Shown piece by piece: positions 14,815-23,031 of a DNA stretch of 64,000 bases. A model generated the notes under the pieces. It made no database searches and was not told the DNA's origin. It saw nothing but the letters and a program-made list of their open reading frames with translations. The translations under genes and the position numbers were made by a program. This DNA comes from Nocardioides eburneiflavus (GTDB taxonomy: Bacteria; Actinomycetota; Actinomycetes; Propionibacteriales; Nocardioidaceae). The DNA lies in assembly GCF_004785795.1 (NCBI RefSeq), contig NZ_SRRO01000001.1, positions 3,534,001-3,598,000 on the forward strand, read 5' to 3'. Within the stretch, counting starts at the first letter, position 1. Each line of letters begins with the position of its first letter.

Positions 14815-16223
14815 AGTTGAGTCCAGCAGAGTGGTGTATGACGTGGTGACGGCCCTGGCATAGACGCTGGCGCGGTCACCGCGTGATTCTTCGAGGAATC
14901 TCCTACAACCCACTCGAAGAGAGGCACAGCGATGACCGCTGGTCCCAGTATCGACCCCGCCGACTTTCTGAACGAGCACCTGGCACAGGCCAGCCCTGAC
15001 TTGCTCCGCGAGCTGATGCAGGGCTTCATCAACACGTTGCTCTCCGCCGATGCCGACAGCGTCTGCGGTGCCTCCTACGGCGCCCGTGACCCCGAGCGGT
15101 CCAACCGCCGCAACGGCTATCGGCACCGCGACCTCGACACCCGGATCGGCACCCTCGACGTCGCGATCCCCAAGCTGCGGGAGGGTTCCTACTTCCCCGA
15201 GTGGCTCCTCGAGCGACGCCGCCGCGCCGAAGCAGCCCTGACGTCGGTGGTCGCGACCTGCTACCTGCTCGGCGTCTCGACCCGGCGGATGGATCGACTG
15301 GTGCAGTCCTTGGGCATCACCGGGCTGTCGAAGTCCCAGGTCAGTGTGATGGCCCGGGATCTCGACGAGCTGGTCCGCGACTTCCGCGAACGCCCCCTCG
15401 ACGCCGGCCCGTACACGTTCGTGGCCGCCGACGCGCTGACGATGAAGGTCCGCGAAGGTGGCCGGGTCATCAAGATCGCGGTCATGGTCGCCACCGGCGT
15501 CAACGCCGACGGGTTCCGCGAGATCCTCGGCGTCGCGACCTCGACCGCGGAGTCCGGTGCCGGCTGGAACTCCTTCTTCAAGGACCTCGTTGCCCGTGGC
15601 CTGTCCGGGGTCGCTCTGGTCACCAGCGACGCCCACGCCGGGCTGGTCGACGCCATCGGGGCGACCCTGCCTGGGGCGTCGTGGCAGCGGTGCCGTACCC
15701 ACTACACCGCGAACCTGATGTCGATCTGTCCCAAACACGCCTGGGGCGGGGTGAAGGCGATGCTGCATTCGGTGTTCGACCAGATCGACACCGACGCCGT
15801 CCACGCCCAGTACGACAAGCTCCTCGACAACACCACGCAGCTGCCCGAGGTCCACGCCCACCTCGACGCCCACCGCGACGACGTGCTCGCGTTCACCGCG
15901 TTCCCGAAGGCCGTGTGGCGCCAGATCTGGTCCAACAACCCCAACGAGCGCCTCAACCGCGAGATCCGTCGCCGTACCGACGTCGTCGGGATCTTCCCCG
16001 ACCGAGGCTCGATCATCCGGCTCGTTGGAGCCGTGCTGGCCGAGCAGAACGACGAATGGGCCGACGGACGCCGCTACCTCGGACTCGACGTCCTGGCCAA
16101 GAGCCGCCTCACCCTCATCACCACCGAGCCCGAAGAGGAGGACGCCATCACCGCCGGCGCGATCAGCGCCTGACCACCATCAACGACGAATCACCGTCGT
16201 ACACCACGCCAAGGGACTTGACC
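14815..16223 (+). mobile_element. IS256-family insertion sequence, complete
   Basis: The element is 1,409 bp. An 8-bp target duplication GGGATATA lies at 14807-14814 and again at 16224-16231. Imperfect inverted repeats of about 28 bases lie just inside: the left end has AGTCC then GTGGTGTATGACG, and the right end, read inward, has AGTCC then GTGGTGTACGACG. One intact transposase lies between them. IS256 elements normally make 8-9-bp duplications, so ends and duplication agree. The perfect duplication and unbroken transposase indicate a recent insertion. Confidence 0.92.
14932..16173 (+). CDS. IS256-family (mutator type) transposase
   Basis: A 413-residue DDE transposase of the Transposase_mut family, which moves the surrounding element by cut-and-copy. 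The catalytic triad is readable: D167 (FVAADALTMK), D233 (LVTSDAHAGL) and E339 (NPNERLNREIRRR). The typical C/H element WQRCRTHY lies between the second Asp and the Glu. The N-terminal domain carries RRNGYRHRDLDTRIG, also typical. The length matches the family, the ATG has an upstream GAGAGG ribosome site, and there is no frame break. Confidence 0.95.
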   Translation: MTAGPSIDPADFLNEHLAQASPDLLRELMQGFINTLLSADADSVCGASYGARDPERSNRRNGYRHRDLDTRIGTLDVAIPKLREGSYFPEWLLERRRRAEAALTSVVATCYLLGVSTRRMDRLVQSLGITGLSKSQVSVMARDLDELVRDFRERPLDAGPYTFVAADALTMKVREGGRVIKIAVMVATGVNADGFREILGVATSTAESGAGWNSFFKDLVARGLSGVALVTSDAHAGLVDAIGATLPGASWQRCRTHYTANLMSICPKHAWGGVKAMLHSVFDQIDTDAVHAQYDKLLDNTTQLPEVHAHLDAHRDDVLAFTAFPKAVWRQIWSNNPNERLNREIRRRTDVVGIFPDRGSIIRLVGAVLAEQNDEWADGRRYLGLDVLAKSRLTLITTEPEEEDAITAGAISA

Positions 16224-16231
16224 GGGATATA

Positions 16232-16604
16232 TATAGAGAGGTCGTAGAGAGAGTTCTGAGGAGAAGAGGTTCCGAGGGAGCCGTACCGTATCTATCTATC
16301 TATAGAGGAAAGTGGTCTCTACCTACCTACTACTACCCCGGAAACCGCCTCTGACCTGCAGAAACGCTGCGACCACTTTAGTGGCCACTTCTGAACGAAA
16401 GTGGCCGCAAGGCCAGTGTTGAGCGTAGCCGCGGTGCTGACAGAGACCACTTACGCCTTCAGAAGTGGCCGCGGCGGGACGCGCGCCCGCTGTTCTGCTA
16501 CCGACGTCACCGTCGTCTGGGCGCTCATGACGGGTCTCCGGCGAAGGGCCGGCCGGTGGCTTGACACGACAGCGACCAGCGCGCTGGCGTGAACACGCGG
16601 CACC
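16232..16604. other. noncoding stretch right of the IS
   Basis: No convincing gene. It holds purine-rich and TATC-type tracts (four TATC-like units near 16,290-16,305, and ACCT/ACT units near 16,320-16,335) and the right half of the AGTGGCC repeats. Before the IS insertion it was continuous with 14,640-14,814. Confidence 0.5.
16380..16470. repeat. AGTGGCC repeats, right cluster
   Basis: AGTGGCCACT, a 10-bp palindrome, lies at 16380-16389. Further AGTGGCC copies are at 16400-16406 and 16464-16470. The segment 16397-16414 is an exact inverted copy of 14775-14792. Eight copies of a 7-mer occur within roughly 500 bases of pre-insertion DNA, far more than expected by chance. Confidence 0.6.
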
Positions 16605-16954
16605 TCAACTCAGACCCAAGCGCAAGCATCGTGTCTCCGCAACGGTCAACGCCGCCCGAACCCTGATGACCCCGGTGCCGATGATCTCGATGCAGGCTCC
16701 GCGGAGACCAGAAGCCAGACGTCTAGGAACCAACGCCGCCACGTCGGGTGGTGGTAGCGCGTGCGGGGTGTTGACACCGTTTGCCTTCGCGCGATGCGTC
16801 GCAACTGTCCGGCGGCGCGGATGACGTTGCCGCCGTGGACATCGATGAGGTCGCGGATGTGGTCCTCGATGACCTCGGCGCACGAGGCACCGCGGAGAGG
16901 AAATCGCCCGTGGAGGCGTCGATCTGCTCCTCCCCAGCGAGCCGGTGCCGTCAT
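16605..16954 (-). pseudogene. possible small DNA-binding protein remnant
   Basis: Two minus-strand frames read naturally in succession: CAEVIEDHIRDLIDVHGGNV then IRAAGQLRRI, and after a frame change near 16,800 NGVNTPHALPPPDVAALV and ACIEIIGTGVIRVRAA, ending at 16605. The H-G-G-N-V-x-R-A-A-x-x-L segment resembles the recognition part of Fis-type helix-turn-helices. The frame change and the overlapping opposite gene at 16953 make this weak. Confidence 0.3.
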
Positions 16955-17280
16955 GAGGTCGGGGCAGGGCGCGCAGGCAGCGCTCTGCGAGGAGTTCTGG
17001 CAGCGCATCGAGTCAGAGTGGGAGGTGCTCAACGCCGCCGCCTTGGAGTCGCGGACCGGGCTCAGCGGGCGATCCATGCAGCATCCGGGGACTGGGTGTC
17101 GAGCGGCCGTACGGCCTGATCTACCCGGCGTTCCAACTCATCGAGGCCGACGATGGCACGAGTTGGGTCGCTCCCGCGTGGATCGAGCTGCCGGACGTCG
17201 CCGAGTGGGAAGACCCCCTCGGTGCTCCTCTGGAGTGCTTCGGGGAGCGGCTGGCTTTAAGGTCGAACTCCGGTCGATGA
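16953..17280 (+). pseudogene. regulator or antitoxin-like protein, frame-broken
   Basis: From ATG 16953 the frame reads CEEFWQRIESEWEVLNAAAL then ESRTGLSGRS, like a short helix-turn-helix. After a one-base frame change near 17,080 it continues GVERPYGLIYPAFQLIEAD, WVAPAWIELPDVAEWEDP, to a stop at 17280. The yPaFQ element after a small helix-turn-helix is typical of MbcA/Xre-type antitoxins and related regulators. One indel in the GGGG near 17,088 would explain the break. No toxin partner is visible beside it. Confidence 0.4.
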
Positions 17281-17380
17281 GATCCGGGCCCACCCGAGGG
17301 TGTGACTGACGTGCTTCGGGTTGCCGTCGACCTCGTCGAACCGCTCATGAGGCCCAACGATTCGACGTACCGTTCGGTCA

Positions 17381-19066
17381 GTGCGCCTCGCTTCAACCAA
17401 TAAGGTCTCTCTCCTGCTCCTTGCGCTCGCCCTAGCCGCGGTACTTCTCCACCGCGATGCGGTCAGTTCGACCAGCGCGGGAGGCCTGGCGTTCTTCTTC
17501 TTCTTCGCCTTTCGCGGCCCATCAGGTGGGCTGGTTCCCGAATCCTGGATCGTTGGGCGGTTCACGGTGGGGGATACCCCGGTCCTTGTGGCTCTCGCTC
17601 CGGAGGACTCGGTGGGGCACGCTCCCGAAGGGTGGCAGCCCGTCATTGCTGTCGTTGATGAGCACGGCCGTGAGGCCTGGACTCTGATGGCCAGTAAGAC
17701 GTCCGGAGTCGGCTTGACTCGCGCAACCCAGGTCTTCGGAGCGCTTGACAATCCAGCCGAGGTGGACGGCGTACCCATCGCAGACCTGGTGCGCCATCGC
17801 GCGTTGCGTATCGACGAGGCGAGTGCGCCGACAGCCTTGGACGTGAAAGACCCCAACCTGCAGGCGCTCTTCGGTGTGGCCGTGATCAGCAATGACCCAG
17901 AGCAGGCATCCAACCGACCACGTTGGGTGCGGGACGTCATCGACGCACACCAGCCGCCAGAGCAAGACCAGCCCAAGGGACCGGCGGGCAACAAGCCGTC
18001 CCGTGAGGCCCTCCTCACGCTCGACACGAGTCTGGGCGCAATGAACCTGACCACGTATCAGGCGCGGGAGGGAACGGTGCTGGCTGTTGAGTTCACCGAC
18101 TCTGGCCGCAATGGCTTGCCTGCTGACATCATCGCAGTCCTATGTCACGCCAATACCCGCGATTTCCTGCCGAGGGTGTCAGAAATCGAGGAGGGGACGC
18201 AGCAGCGCGAGAGCGCGATCCTGGACAATCTCGTCGCAGTTGGACGGGTAGAGGACAAGGACCGCGAGACGTTCATGGAGCAGGTCAAGAAGCAGCGGGA
18301 TGACCTCGGGGGCATCGAGAAGACTGCTCGTGCAAGCGCCACAATGGTCAAATTGTTGCGGCAGGCGGCCGTGACGAGTGCCGAGGACGAGCGGATCCAG
18401 TCCATCACTCGCAGCCTCCACGCCGCCGCCGACGATTTTCGGGACCAGTCGCGTGGCCTTGTTCAGTTGGCTGCGCCGCTGGCTGCGGAGTGGCGTGGAC
18501 GGCAGGACTACTTGGAAGCCGAGACTGCGCGCAAGCGCTCCGAAGGCGTCATTCTGTTCGCCACCATCGTCGCGATCATCATCGGTATCCCGGCGTTGGT
18601 CGCAGGCTTCTTCGGCGCTGCGGTGAAACCGCTGGCGAAGGAGTCGCCAGTTCGGTTCTCGGACCTCCTCGCGGCGGCAGCCGTCGTGTCCTTTGCTTCC
18701 GCCGCATTCGCGGAGGCCGCCCTCCACCGGACCAAACGACGGCACTGGCCACTCGTGCTGGCGCTGAGGGTCACCCTTTGCGCCTCCGCTCCCGCCGTCG
18801 CGTGGGCGTCGCTCTACAAGTGGCAAGGGTTCTCCGGTGTGCTCGACGAAGGGGCGCACCGGTGGATTGTCGGCGCTCTCATTGGCGTTGCAGTGGCCTC
18901 GCTGATCCTCGCGACTTGGTACGACGGGAGGGGCGGCGGTGGGGCCGAGCGGTCCGCTCGCGGCTGGGTGCGCCAATGGGGCGTCAGGGCGACAAGGTGG
19001 GTCGGGCTGCGCGGAGAAGCCGCCGATCTCAGGTCATCTAGTTCAGAACGGCAGGCAGCGGATTGA
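17381..19066 (+). CDS. membrane protein with CorA-like C-terminal helices
   Basis: The frame from GTG 17381 gives 561 residues; the exact start is uncertain because the first 50 residues are hydrophobic with an odd run of Phe. A soluble domain of about 300 residues follows. A long helix comes next (FRDQSRGLVQLAAPLAAEWR), then a membrane hairpin IGIPALVAGFFGAAV and two to three further membrane helices. The long helix leading into a GFFG-type turn resembles CorA-type magnesium channels, but the diagnostic G-M-N is absent. It is not a normal transporter. Its position in a defence-rich island beside an Mrr-like nuclease makes a membrane effector role possible. Confidence 0.6.
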   Translation: MRLASTNKVSLLLLALALAAVLLHRDAVSSTSAGGLAFFFFFAFRGPSGGLVPESWIVGRFTVGDTPVLVALAPEDSVGHAPEGWQPVIAVVDEHGREAWTLMASKTSGVGLTRATQVFGALDNPAEVDGVPIADLVRHRALRIDEASAPTALDVKDPNLQALFGVAVISNDPEQASNRPRWVRDVIDAHQPPEQDQPKGPAGNKPSREALLTLDTSLGAMNLTTYQAREGTVLAVEFTDSGRNGLPADIIAVLCHANTRDFLPRVSEIEEGTQQRESAILDNLVAVGRVEDKDRETFMEQVKKQRDDLGGIEKTARASATMVKLLRQAAVTSAEDERIQSITRSLHAAADDFRDQSRGLVQLAAPLAAEWRGRQDYLEAETARKRSEGVILFATIVAIIIGIPALVAGFFGAAVKPLAKESPVRFSDLLAAAAVVSFASAAFAEAALHRTKRRHWPLVLALRVTLCASAPAVAWASLYKWQGFSGVLDEGAHRWIVGALIGVAVASLILATWYDGRGGGGAERSARGWVRQWGVRATRWVGLRGEAADLRSSSSERQAAD

Positions 19067-19201
19067 CAGCGGCGCGAATCGTGTCGAACTCCTGATCGGC
19101 GGTCAGACCATCTCCGCACGCCCGCACCACCTGATGCCAGTGCCGTCGCAGCGTTTCGGCCCGAACAGCCGTAGAACCCTCACGGCTGGCACGCTGACTC
19201 C

Positions 19202-19984
19202 GTGAATCCACCAATCGAAGATGCGCCCCCAGCCACCTGGCAGGATCTGGAGAAAATGGTCGCGCGCATCCTGCGCGAGTGCGGCTACGAGGTCGATGTG
19301 CAGAAGTACGTCGAGTTGGCACGCGGCGATGTCAACGTCGATGTCTGGGCCGACGATCACGCCGAGCCGCCGAACATCCTTGCCATCGAGTGCAAACACT
19401 GGAACCGGCCAGTGAGCAAGGACGTCGTTCACGGGTTCCGCACCGTGGTTGGCGACAGCGGCGCCAACACTGGGCTGCTTGTGTCATCAGCCGGCTTCCA
19501 ATCGGGAGCCAAGGAGGCCGCCGCCTACTCAAACGTCCGACTGCTGACCTGGAACGACTTCCAGCAGATGTACGCCCTCCGTTGGTTCAGGTCCTTCATG
19601 TCGCCAACCATCGCCGAAGAGACCGATGCACTCCACGAATACACTGAGCCGATCAACAATCGCGTGTTCAGGAAGGCCGATGCGCTGCCTGCTGAGCGAC
19701 AGGCAGCCTTTGCTGCATTGCGGGATGTGTACATGCCGCTCATGGTGACCAACTTTGCGTTGCATCCGGTGGTGGTGGATAGCAAGTTATCCCCGGTCAA
19801 GGCTGAACTGCCGAGGCTTCCGCTTCGGGACGTAGTCCAGAAGCCTGAGGGCCGCGCCCTTCTGGATGCACTTCCGGACGAAGTGTTGGATGCAACGGCG
19901 TTACGACCTCTGATGGAGCGGCTGATACACCACTCGCGCAGTGCCATTGCCGAGTTCGACGCGATCTTCGGGGAGCGGGCGTAG
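19202..19984 (+). CDS. Mrr-like restriction endonuclease (PD-(D/E)xK)
   Basis: A 260-residue protein from GTG 19202. The N-terminal domain is an Mrr_cat fold: a helix with LEKMVARILRECGYEV, the acidic strand ARGDVNVDVWAD (D43/D47), then ILAIECKHW with catalytic E63 and K65, then VHGFRTVVGDSGANTGLLVS. Such nucleases cut foreign or modified DNA. The C-terminal 150 residues are helical and unassigned. It is the last gene of the accessory region and is intact, unlike the related remnant at 1583..2150. Confidence 0.8.
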   Translation: MNPPIEDAPPATWQDLEKMVARILRECGYEVDVQKYVELARGDVNVDVWADDHAEPPNILAIECKHWNRPVSKDVVHGFRTVVGDSGANTGLLVSSAGFQSGAKEAAAYSNVRLLTWNDFQQMYALRWFRSFMSPTIAEETDALHEYTEPINNRVFRKADALPAERQAAFAALRDVYMPLMVTNFALHPVVVDSKLSPVKAELPRLPLRDVVQKPEGRALLDALPDEVLDATALRPLMERLIHHSRSAIAEFDAIFGERA

Positions 19985-20198
19985 TCCGAAGTTCCGGAGG
20001 CCGCACGCGCCAAGCGCAGCCGTGAGTCGGGCGACTTTCGTCGCGGCGCGTCGCGGACGTCGTAGCCCCTGTGTGTCGCACCGCCGCAGAATGACAAACG
20101 CCCACGCACCGACCCGAGGACGCTCCGATCTCGTTGTCCAAGAATTTTCCAATGGACTGGTGAGTAACGGTGCGTAGCGGCGAGTGGTGGTGCGTGAG

Positions 20199-20217
20199 CG
20201 TTTTCGCAGGTGAGAGA
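20199..20217. other. att-like 19-bp sequence at the island-core border
   Basis: GCGTTTTCGCAGGTGAGAG matches 14736-14754 at 18 of 19 positions. A weaker relative (TTCCCGCAGGTCAG) lies at about 20231. It sits between the last accessory gene and the 3' end of glnA, where an integration junction would be expected. Confidence 0.45.
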
Positions 20218-20257
20218 CCTGTGAGTGATGTTCCCGCAGGTCAGTCAACCGCTCCAG

Positions 20258-21679
20258 TTAGATGTCGTAGTAGAGCTCGAACTCGTGCGGGTGCGGCCGC
20301 AGCTGGACCGGGGCGATCTCCTGGGTCCGCTTGAAGTGGATCCAGGTCTCGATCAGGTCGTCGGTGAAGACACCGCCGGCGGTCAGGTACTCGTGGTCGG
20401 CCTCGAGCGCGTCGAGCACGGCGTTGAGGCTGGTCGGCACCTGGTCGATCTCGGCCATCTCGTCCGGCGGCAGCTCGTAGATGTCCTTGTCGATCGGGGC
20501 GGCGGGCTCCGTCTTGTTCTGGACACCGTCGAGGCCGGCCAGCATGAGGGCGGCGAAGGCGAGGTAGGGGTTCGCCGACGGGTCGGGGAAGCGGGTCTCG
20601 ACGCGCTTGGCCTTGGGGTTGGCGCCCGTGATCGGGATGCGGACCGAGGCGGAGCGGTTGCGCGAGGAGTAGACCAGCGAGATCGGAGCCTCGAAGCCAG
20701 GCACCAGGCGGTGGTAGGAGTTCACCGTCGGGTTGGTGAACGCCAGCAGCGACGGCGCGTGCTCGAGGATGCCGCCGATGTACCAGCGGGCGGTGTCGGA
20801 CAGCCCGGCGTACCCGGTCTCGTCGAAGAACAGCGGCTCGCCGTCCTTCCACAGCGACTGGTGCACGTGCATGCCCGAGCCGTTGTCGCCGAAGATCGGC
20901 TTCGGCATGAAGGTGACCGACTTGCCCTGCTCCCAGGCGGTGTTCTTGATGAGGTACTTGAACTTCATCACGTCGTCCGCGGCCTTGAGCAGCGTGTCGA
21001 AGCGGTAGTTGATCTCCGCCTGGCCGGCGGTGCCGACCTCGTGGTGCGCGCGCTCGACGTGCAGGCCGCACGACTCAAGGTTCTTGACCATGTCGGCGCG
21101 CAGGTCGCTGTAGTGGTCGTAGGGCTCGACGGGGAAGTAGCCGCCCTTGAGGCGGGTCTTGTAGCCCTTGTTCTCCTCGCCCTCCTTGCCGGAGTTCCAC
21201 CAGCCCTCGACGGAGTCGATGTGGTAGTAGCCCTCGTTGACGCCCGTCGAGTAGCGGACGTTGTCGAAGATGTAGAACTCGGCCTCGGGAGCGAAGTAGG
21301 CCGTGTCCGCGATGCCGGTCGAGTCGAGGTAGGCCAGCGCCTTGCGGGCGATGTTGCGCGGGTCGCGGCTGTAGGCCTCACCCGTGATCGGGTCGTGGAT
21401 GAAGAAGTTGACGTTCAGCGTCTTGGACTTGCGGAACGGGTCGAGGTACGCCGTGGTCGGGTCCGGGAAGAGGGACATGTCGGACTCGTTGATGGCCTGG
21501 AAGCCGCGGATCGAGGACCCGTCGAAGCCGAGGCCGTCGTCGAAGACGCTCTGGTCGAAGGAGGACGCCGGGACCGTGAAGTGCTGCATCACGCCCGGCA
21601 GGTCGCAGAAGCGGACGTCGATCATCTCGACGCCCTCGTCCTTGATGAACTTCAGGAGCTCATCGGAGTTGTTGAACAT
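20258..21679 (-). CDS. glnA: glutamine synthetase, type I
   Basis: A 473-residue GSI-beta enzyme that condenses glutamate and ammonia with ATP in the cytoplasm. The hallmark motifs are present: DGSSIRGF, the EAEFYIFD metal site, [10 protein letters not shown], the ATP-binding [13 protein letters not shown], and the C-terminal [10 protein letters not shown], whose Tyr (about residue 401) is the normal adenylylation site. This is the main GlnA of actinobacteria. The ATG at 21679 is preceded by an AGGAGG-type site. A double GlnR box lies about 100 bases upstream, so nitrogen control is expected. Its 3' end borders the integrated element. Confidence 0.98.
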   Translation of the reverse strand: MFNNSDELLKFIKDEGVEMIDVRFCDLPGVMQHFTVPASSFDQSVFDDGLGFDGSSIRGFQAINESDMSLFPDPTTAYLDPFRKSKTLNVNFFIHDPITGEAYSRDPRNIARKALAYLDSTGIADTAYFAPEAEFYIFDNVRYSTGVNEGYYHIDSVEGWWNSGKEGEENKGYKTRLKGGYFPVEPYDHYSDLRADMVKNLESCGLHVERAHHEVGTAGQAEINYRFDTLLKAADDVMKFKYLIKNTAWEQGKSVTFMPKPIFGDNGSGMHVHQSLWKDGEPLFFDETGYAGLSDTARWYIGGILEHAPSLLAFTNPTVNSYHRLVPGFEAPISLVYSSRNRSASVRIPITGANPKAKRVETRFPDPSANPYLAFAALMLAGLDGVQNKTEPAAPIDKDIYELPPDEMAEIDQVPTSLNAVLDALEADHEYLTAGGVFTDDLIETWIHFKRTQEIAPVQLRPHPHEFELYYDI

Positions 21680-21776
21680 TCGGTTCTTCCTCCTTGACGG
21701 CGGCGCGCGCGCGTCGAGTTGCAGCGTTCGGGAACGGAGCCTCGTTGCACCGTGGCCGTCACGCTAGGCGGGGGCA

Positions 21777-21814
21777 GTTTCTAGACCGTATCCCGATTGT
21801 TTCGGGCGTGTTAC
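21777..21814 (-). promoter_or_regulatory. double GlnR-binding box of glnA
   Basis: Read on the minus strand the site is GTAAC-N6-GAAAC-N6-GATAC-N6-GAAAC, with all three spacers exactly six bases. This is the actinobacterial GlnR consensus (two a-b site pairs). It lies upstream of glnA, with a TAGCGT -10-like element at 21761-21766 just downstream, so GlnR would bind at or above the -35 region. Confidence 0.9.
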
Positions 21815-21862
21815 AGGTGACCGGCGGATGAGCCCGCTCCAACGGCCTCCTAGGCTGGGCGC

Positions 21863-22246
21863 GTGACGAGCGCTGTAACACCCGGGTCGCACACCGCATC
21901 CTGGGGCCGCCGCATCCTGGCCCTCTTCGTCGACTGGGTGGCCTGCCTTGCCGTCGTGGAGGGGCTCGTCGCGGTCGGCGTGCTCGCCGGCAATCCCAAC
22001 GGTCTCGGCACCTTGGCGCTCTTCGTCGTGGAGTCGGCGCTGTTCACCGCCGTGGCCGGCGGCTCGTTCGGCAAGCTCGCCACCCGGCTCCGGGTCGTCC
22101 GGCACGGCGGGCCCGGCGAGCCGGTGTCGCTGCTGCGGGCGCTCGTACGCTCCGTGCTGGTCGCGCTGCTCCTCCCGCCGTTGCTGACCTTCGACGGTCG
22201 CGGGCTGCACGACGTGGCCGCGGGGACGCGGAGCGTGGCGCTGTAG
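21863..22246 (+). CDS. RDD family membrane protein
   Basis: A 127-residue protein from GTG 21863. It has the RDD pattern: an early R (GRRILALFVDWVACLAVV) with R and D flanking the first membrane helix, a second helix (LALFVVESALFTAVAGGSFG), a conserved basic K-L-A-T-R-L-R segment, and a third helix. RDD proteins are inner-membrane proteins of unclear transport function. The position beside glnA, opposite lipA/DUF4191, is a conserved actinobacterial arrangement. It is convergent with DUF4191, with only three bases between the stops. Confidence 0.85.
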   Translation: MTSAVTPGSHTASWGRRILALFVDWVACLAVVEGLVAVGVLAGNPNGLGTLALFVVESALFTAVAGGSFGKLATRLRVVRHGGPGEPVSLLRALVRSVLVALLLPPLLTFDGRGLHDVAAGTRSVAL

Positions 22247-22249
22247 CCG

Positions 22250-22957
22250 TCAGCGGCCGCGCTGCTGCGAGCGCATGCCCTTCATCGACGTCGGGATCGG
22301 GCCCTTGGGCAGCGGCAGCTTGCCGCGCTGCGCGTCGAGCGCCTTGAGTCGCTGGAGGATGTCGGTCATCTCGGCGGGCTTCACGTTGCGGCCGAGCTTC
22401 TGCACGTGGCGCACCAGCTTGGGCAGCGGCACCTCGCCGTCACCGCGGCCGCACACGACCTCGTGGATCGGCACCTCGTAGGCCACGCGCTCGTGCTTCT
22501 TGCGCTCGGTGGCGAGCAGCTGCTTGACCCGCGACGGGCTCGAGCCCTCACCGACCAGGACGATGCCGGGCGGGCCGACGACGCGGTGCACCACGTCCTG
22601 CTGCTTGGTGAACCCGACGACCGGGTCGACCTTCCAGCCGCGGCGCAGCATCTGCAGGGCACCCGCGGCCGCGGCGGGCTGGCCCTCCATCTGGGTGTAC
22701 GCCGCACGCTGGGCACGGCGACCGAACACCAGGAGCGCGCACAGCAGGCCGATCATCAGGGCGCCGACCACCGAGATGATCCAGCCGAGGAGGCCGTCGC
22801 CGGGCAGCACCCACATCAGGGCGAAGCCCAGGGCCGCGCCGAGCATGAAGACGCCCATCACGATGAGGCCGATGCGCGGGTCGCTGCGCTTGGCCATCTG
22901 GTAGGTCTGCATGATCTGCCCGCGGCGCGAGCTGGGCGTGGAGGCGGGGGTCGACAT
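22250..22957 (-). CDS. DUF4191 membrane protein
   Basis: A 235-residue protein from ATG 22957. After a polar N-terminus come two membrane helices (IGLIVMGVFMLGAALGFALM and GWIISVVGALMIGLLCALLV). A soluble domain follows with GWKVDPVVGFTKQQDVVHR, VVGPPGIVLVGEG and VKQLLATERKKHERV, then a basic tail. This is the DUF4191 family, conserved next to lipA in actinobacteria with no known function. The gene is 75 bases downstream of lipA on the same strand and probably in its transcript. Confidence 0.88.
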   Translation of the reverse strand: MSTPASTPSSRRGQIMQTYQMAKRSDPRIGLIVMGVFMLGAALGFALMWVLPGDGLLGWIISVVGALMIGLLCALLVFGRRAQRAAYTQMEGQPAAAAGALQMLRRGWKVDPVVGFTKQQDVVHRVVGPPGIVLVGEGSSPSRVKQLLATERKKHERVAYEVPIHEVVCGRGDGEVPLPKLVRHVQKLGRNVKPAEMTDILQRLKALDAQRGKLPLPKGPIPTSMKGMRSQQRGR

Positions 22958-23031
22958 GAGGTGGCCTTGTCCGGTCAGGGGTTCAACAGATGCTTCGACG
23001 GGTGCTTCGATGAGGTGGAGCGTGGGGCAGG

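Noticed and set aside
15201..16247. Second long open frame inside the transposase
   Set aside because: Arg-rich out-of-frame reading of the transposase gene; it has no motif and the in-frame protein explains the region.
14775..16414. The exact 18-bp inverted pair flanking the IS, taken as IS ends
   Set aside because: The 8-bp duplications lie inside it, directly next to the IS256-type terminal repeats, so the 18-bp pair belongs to the host sequence.
19985..20257. tRNA at the island border as integration target
   Set aside because: No tRNA cloverleaf or acceptor/TPsiC pattern can be read on either strand; only the att-like sequences are present.
20225..21697. Long plus-strand open frame over glnA
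   Set aside because: It is complementary to glnA, and such long antisense frames are common at very high GC. No domain or ribosome site.
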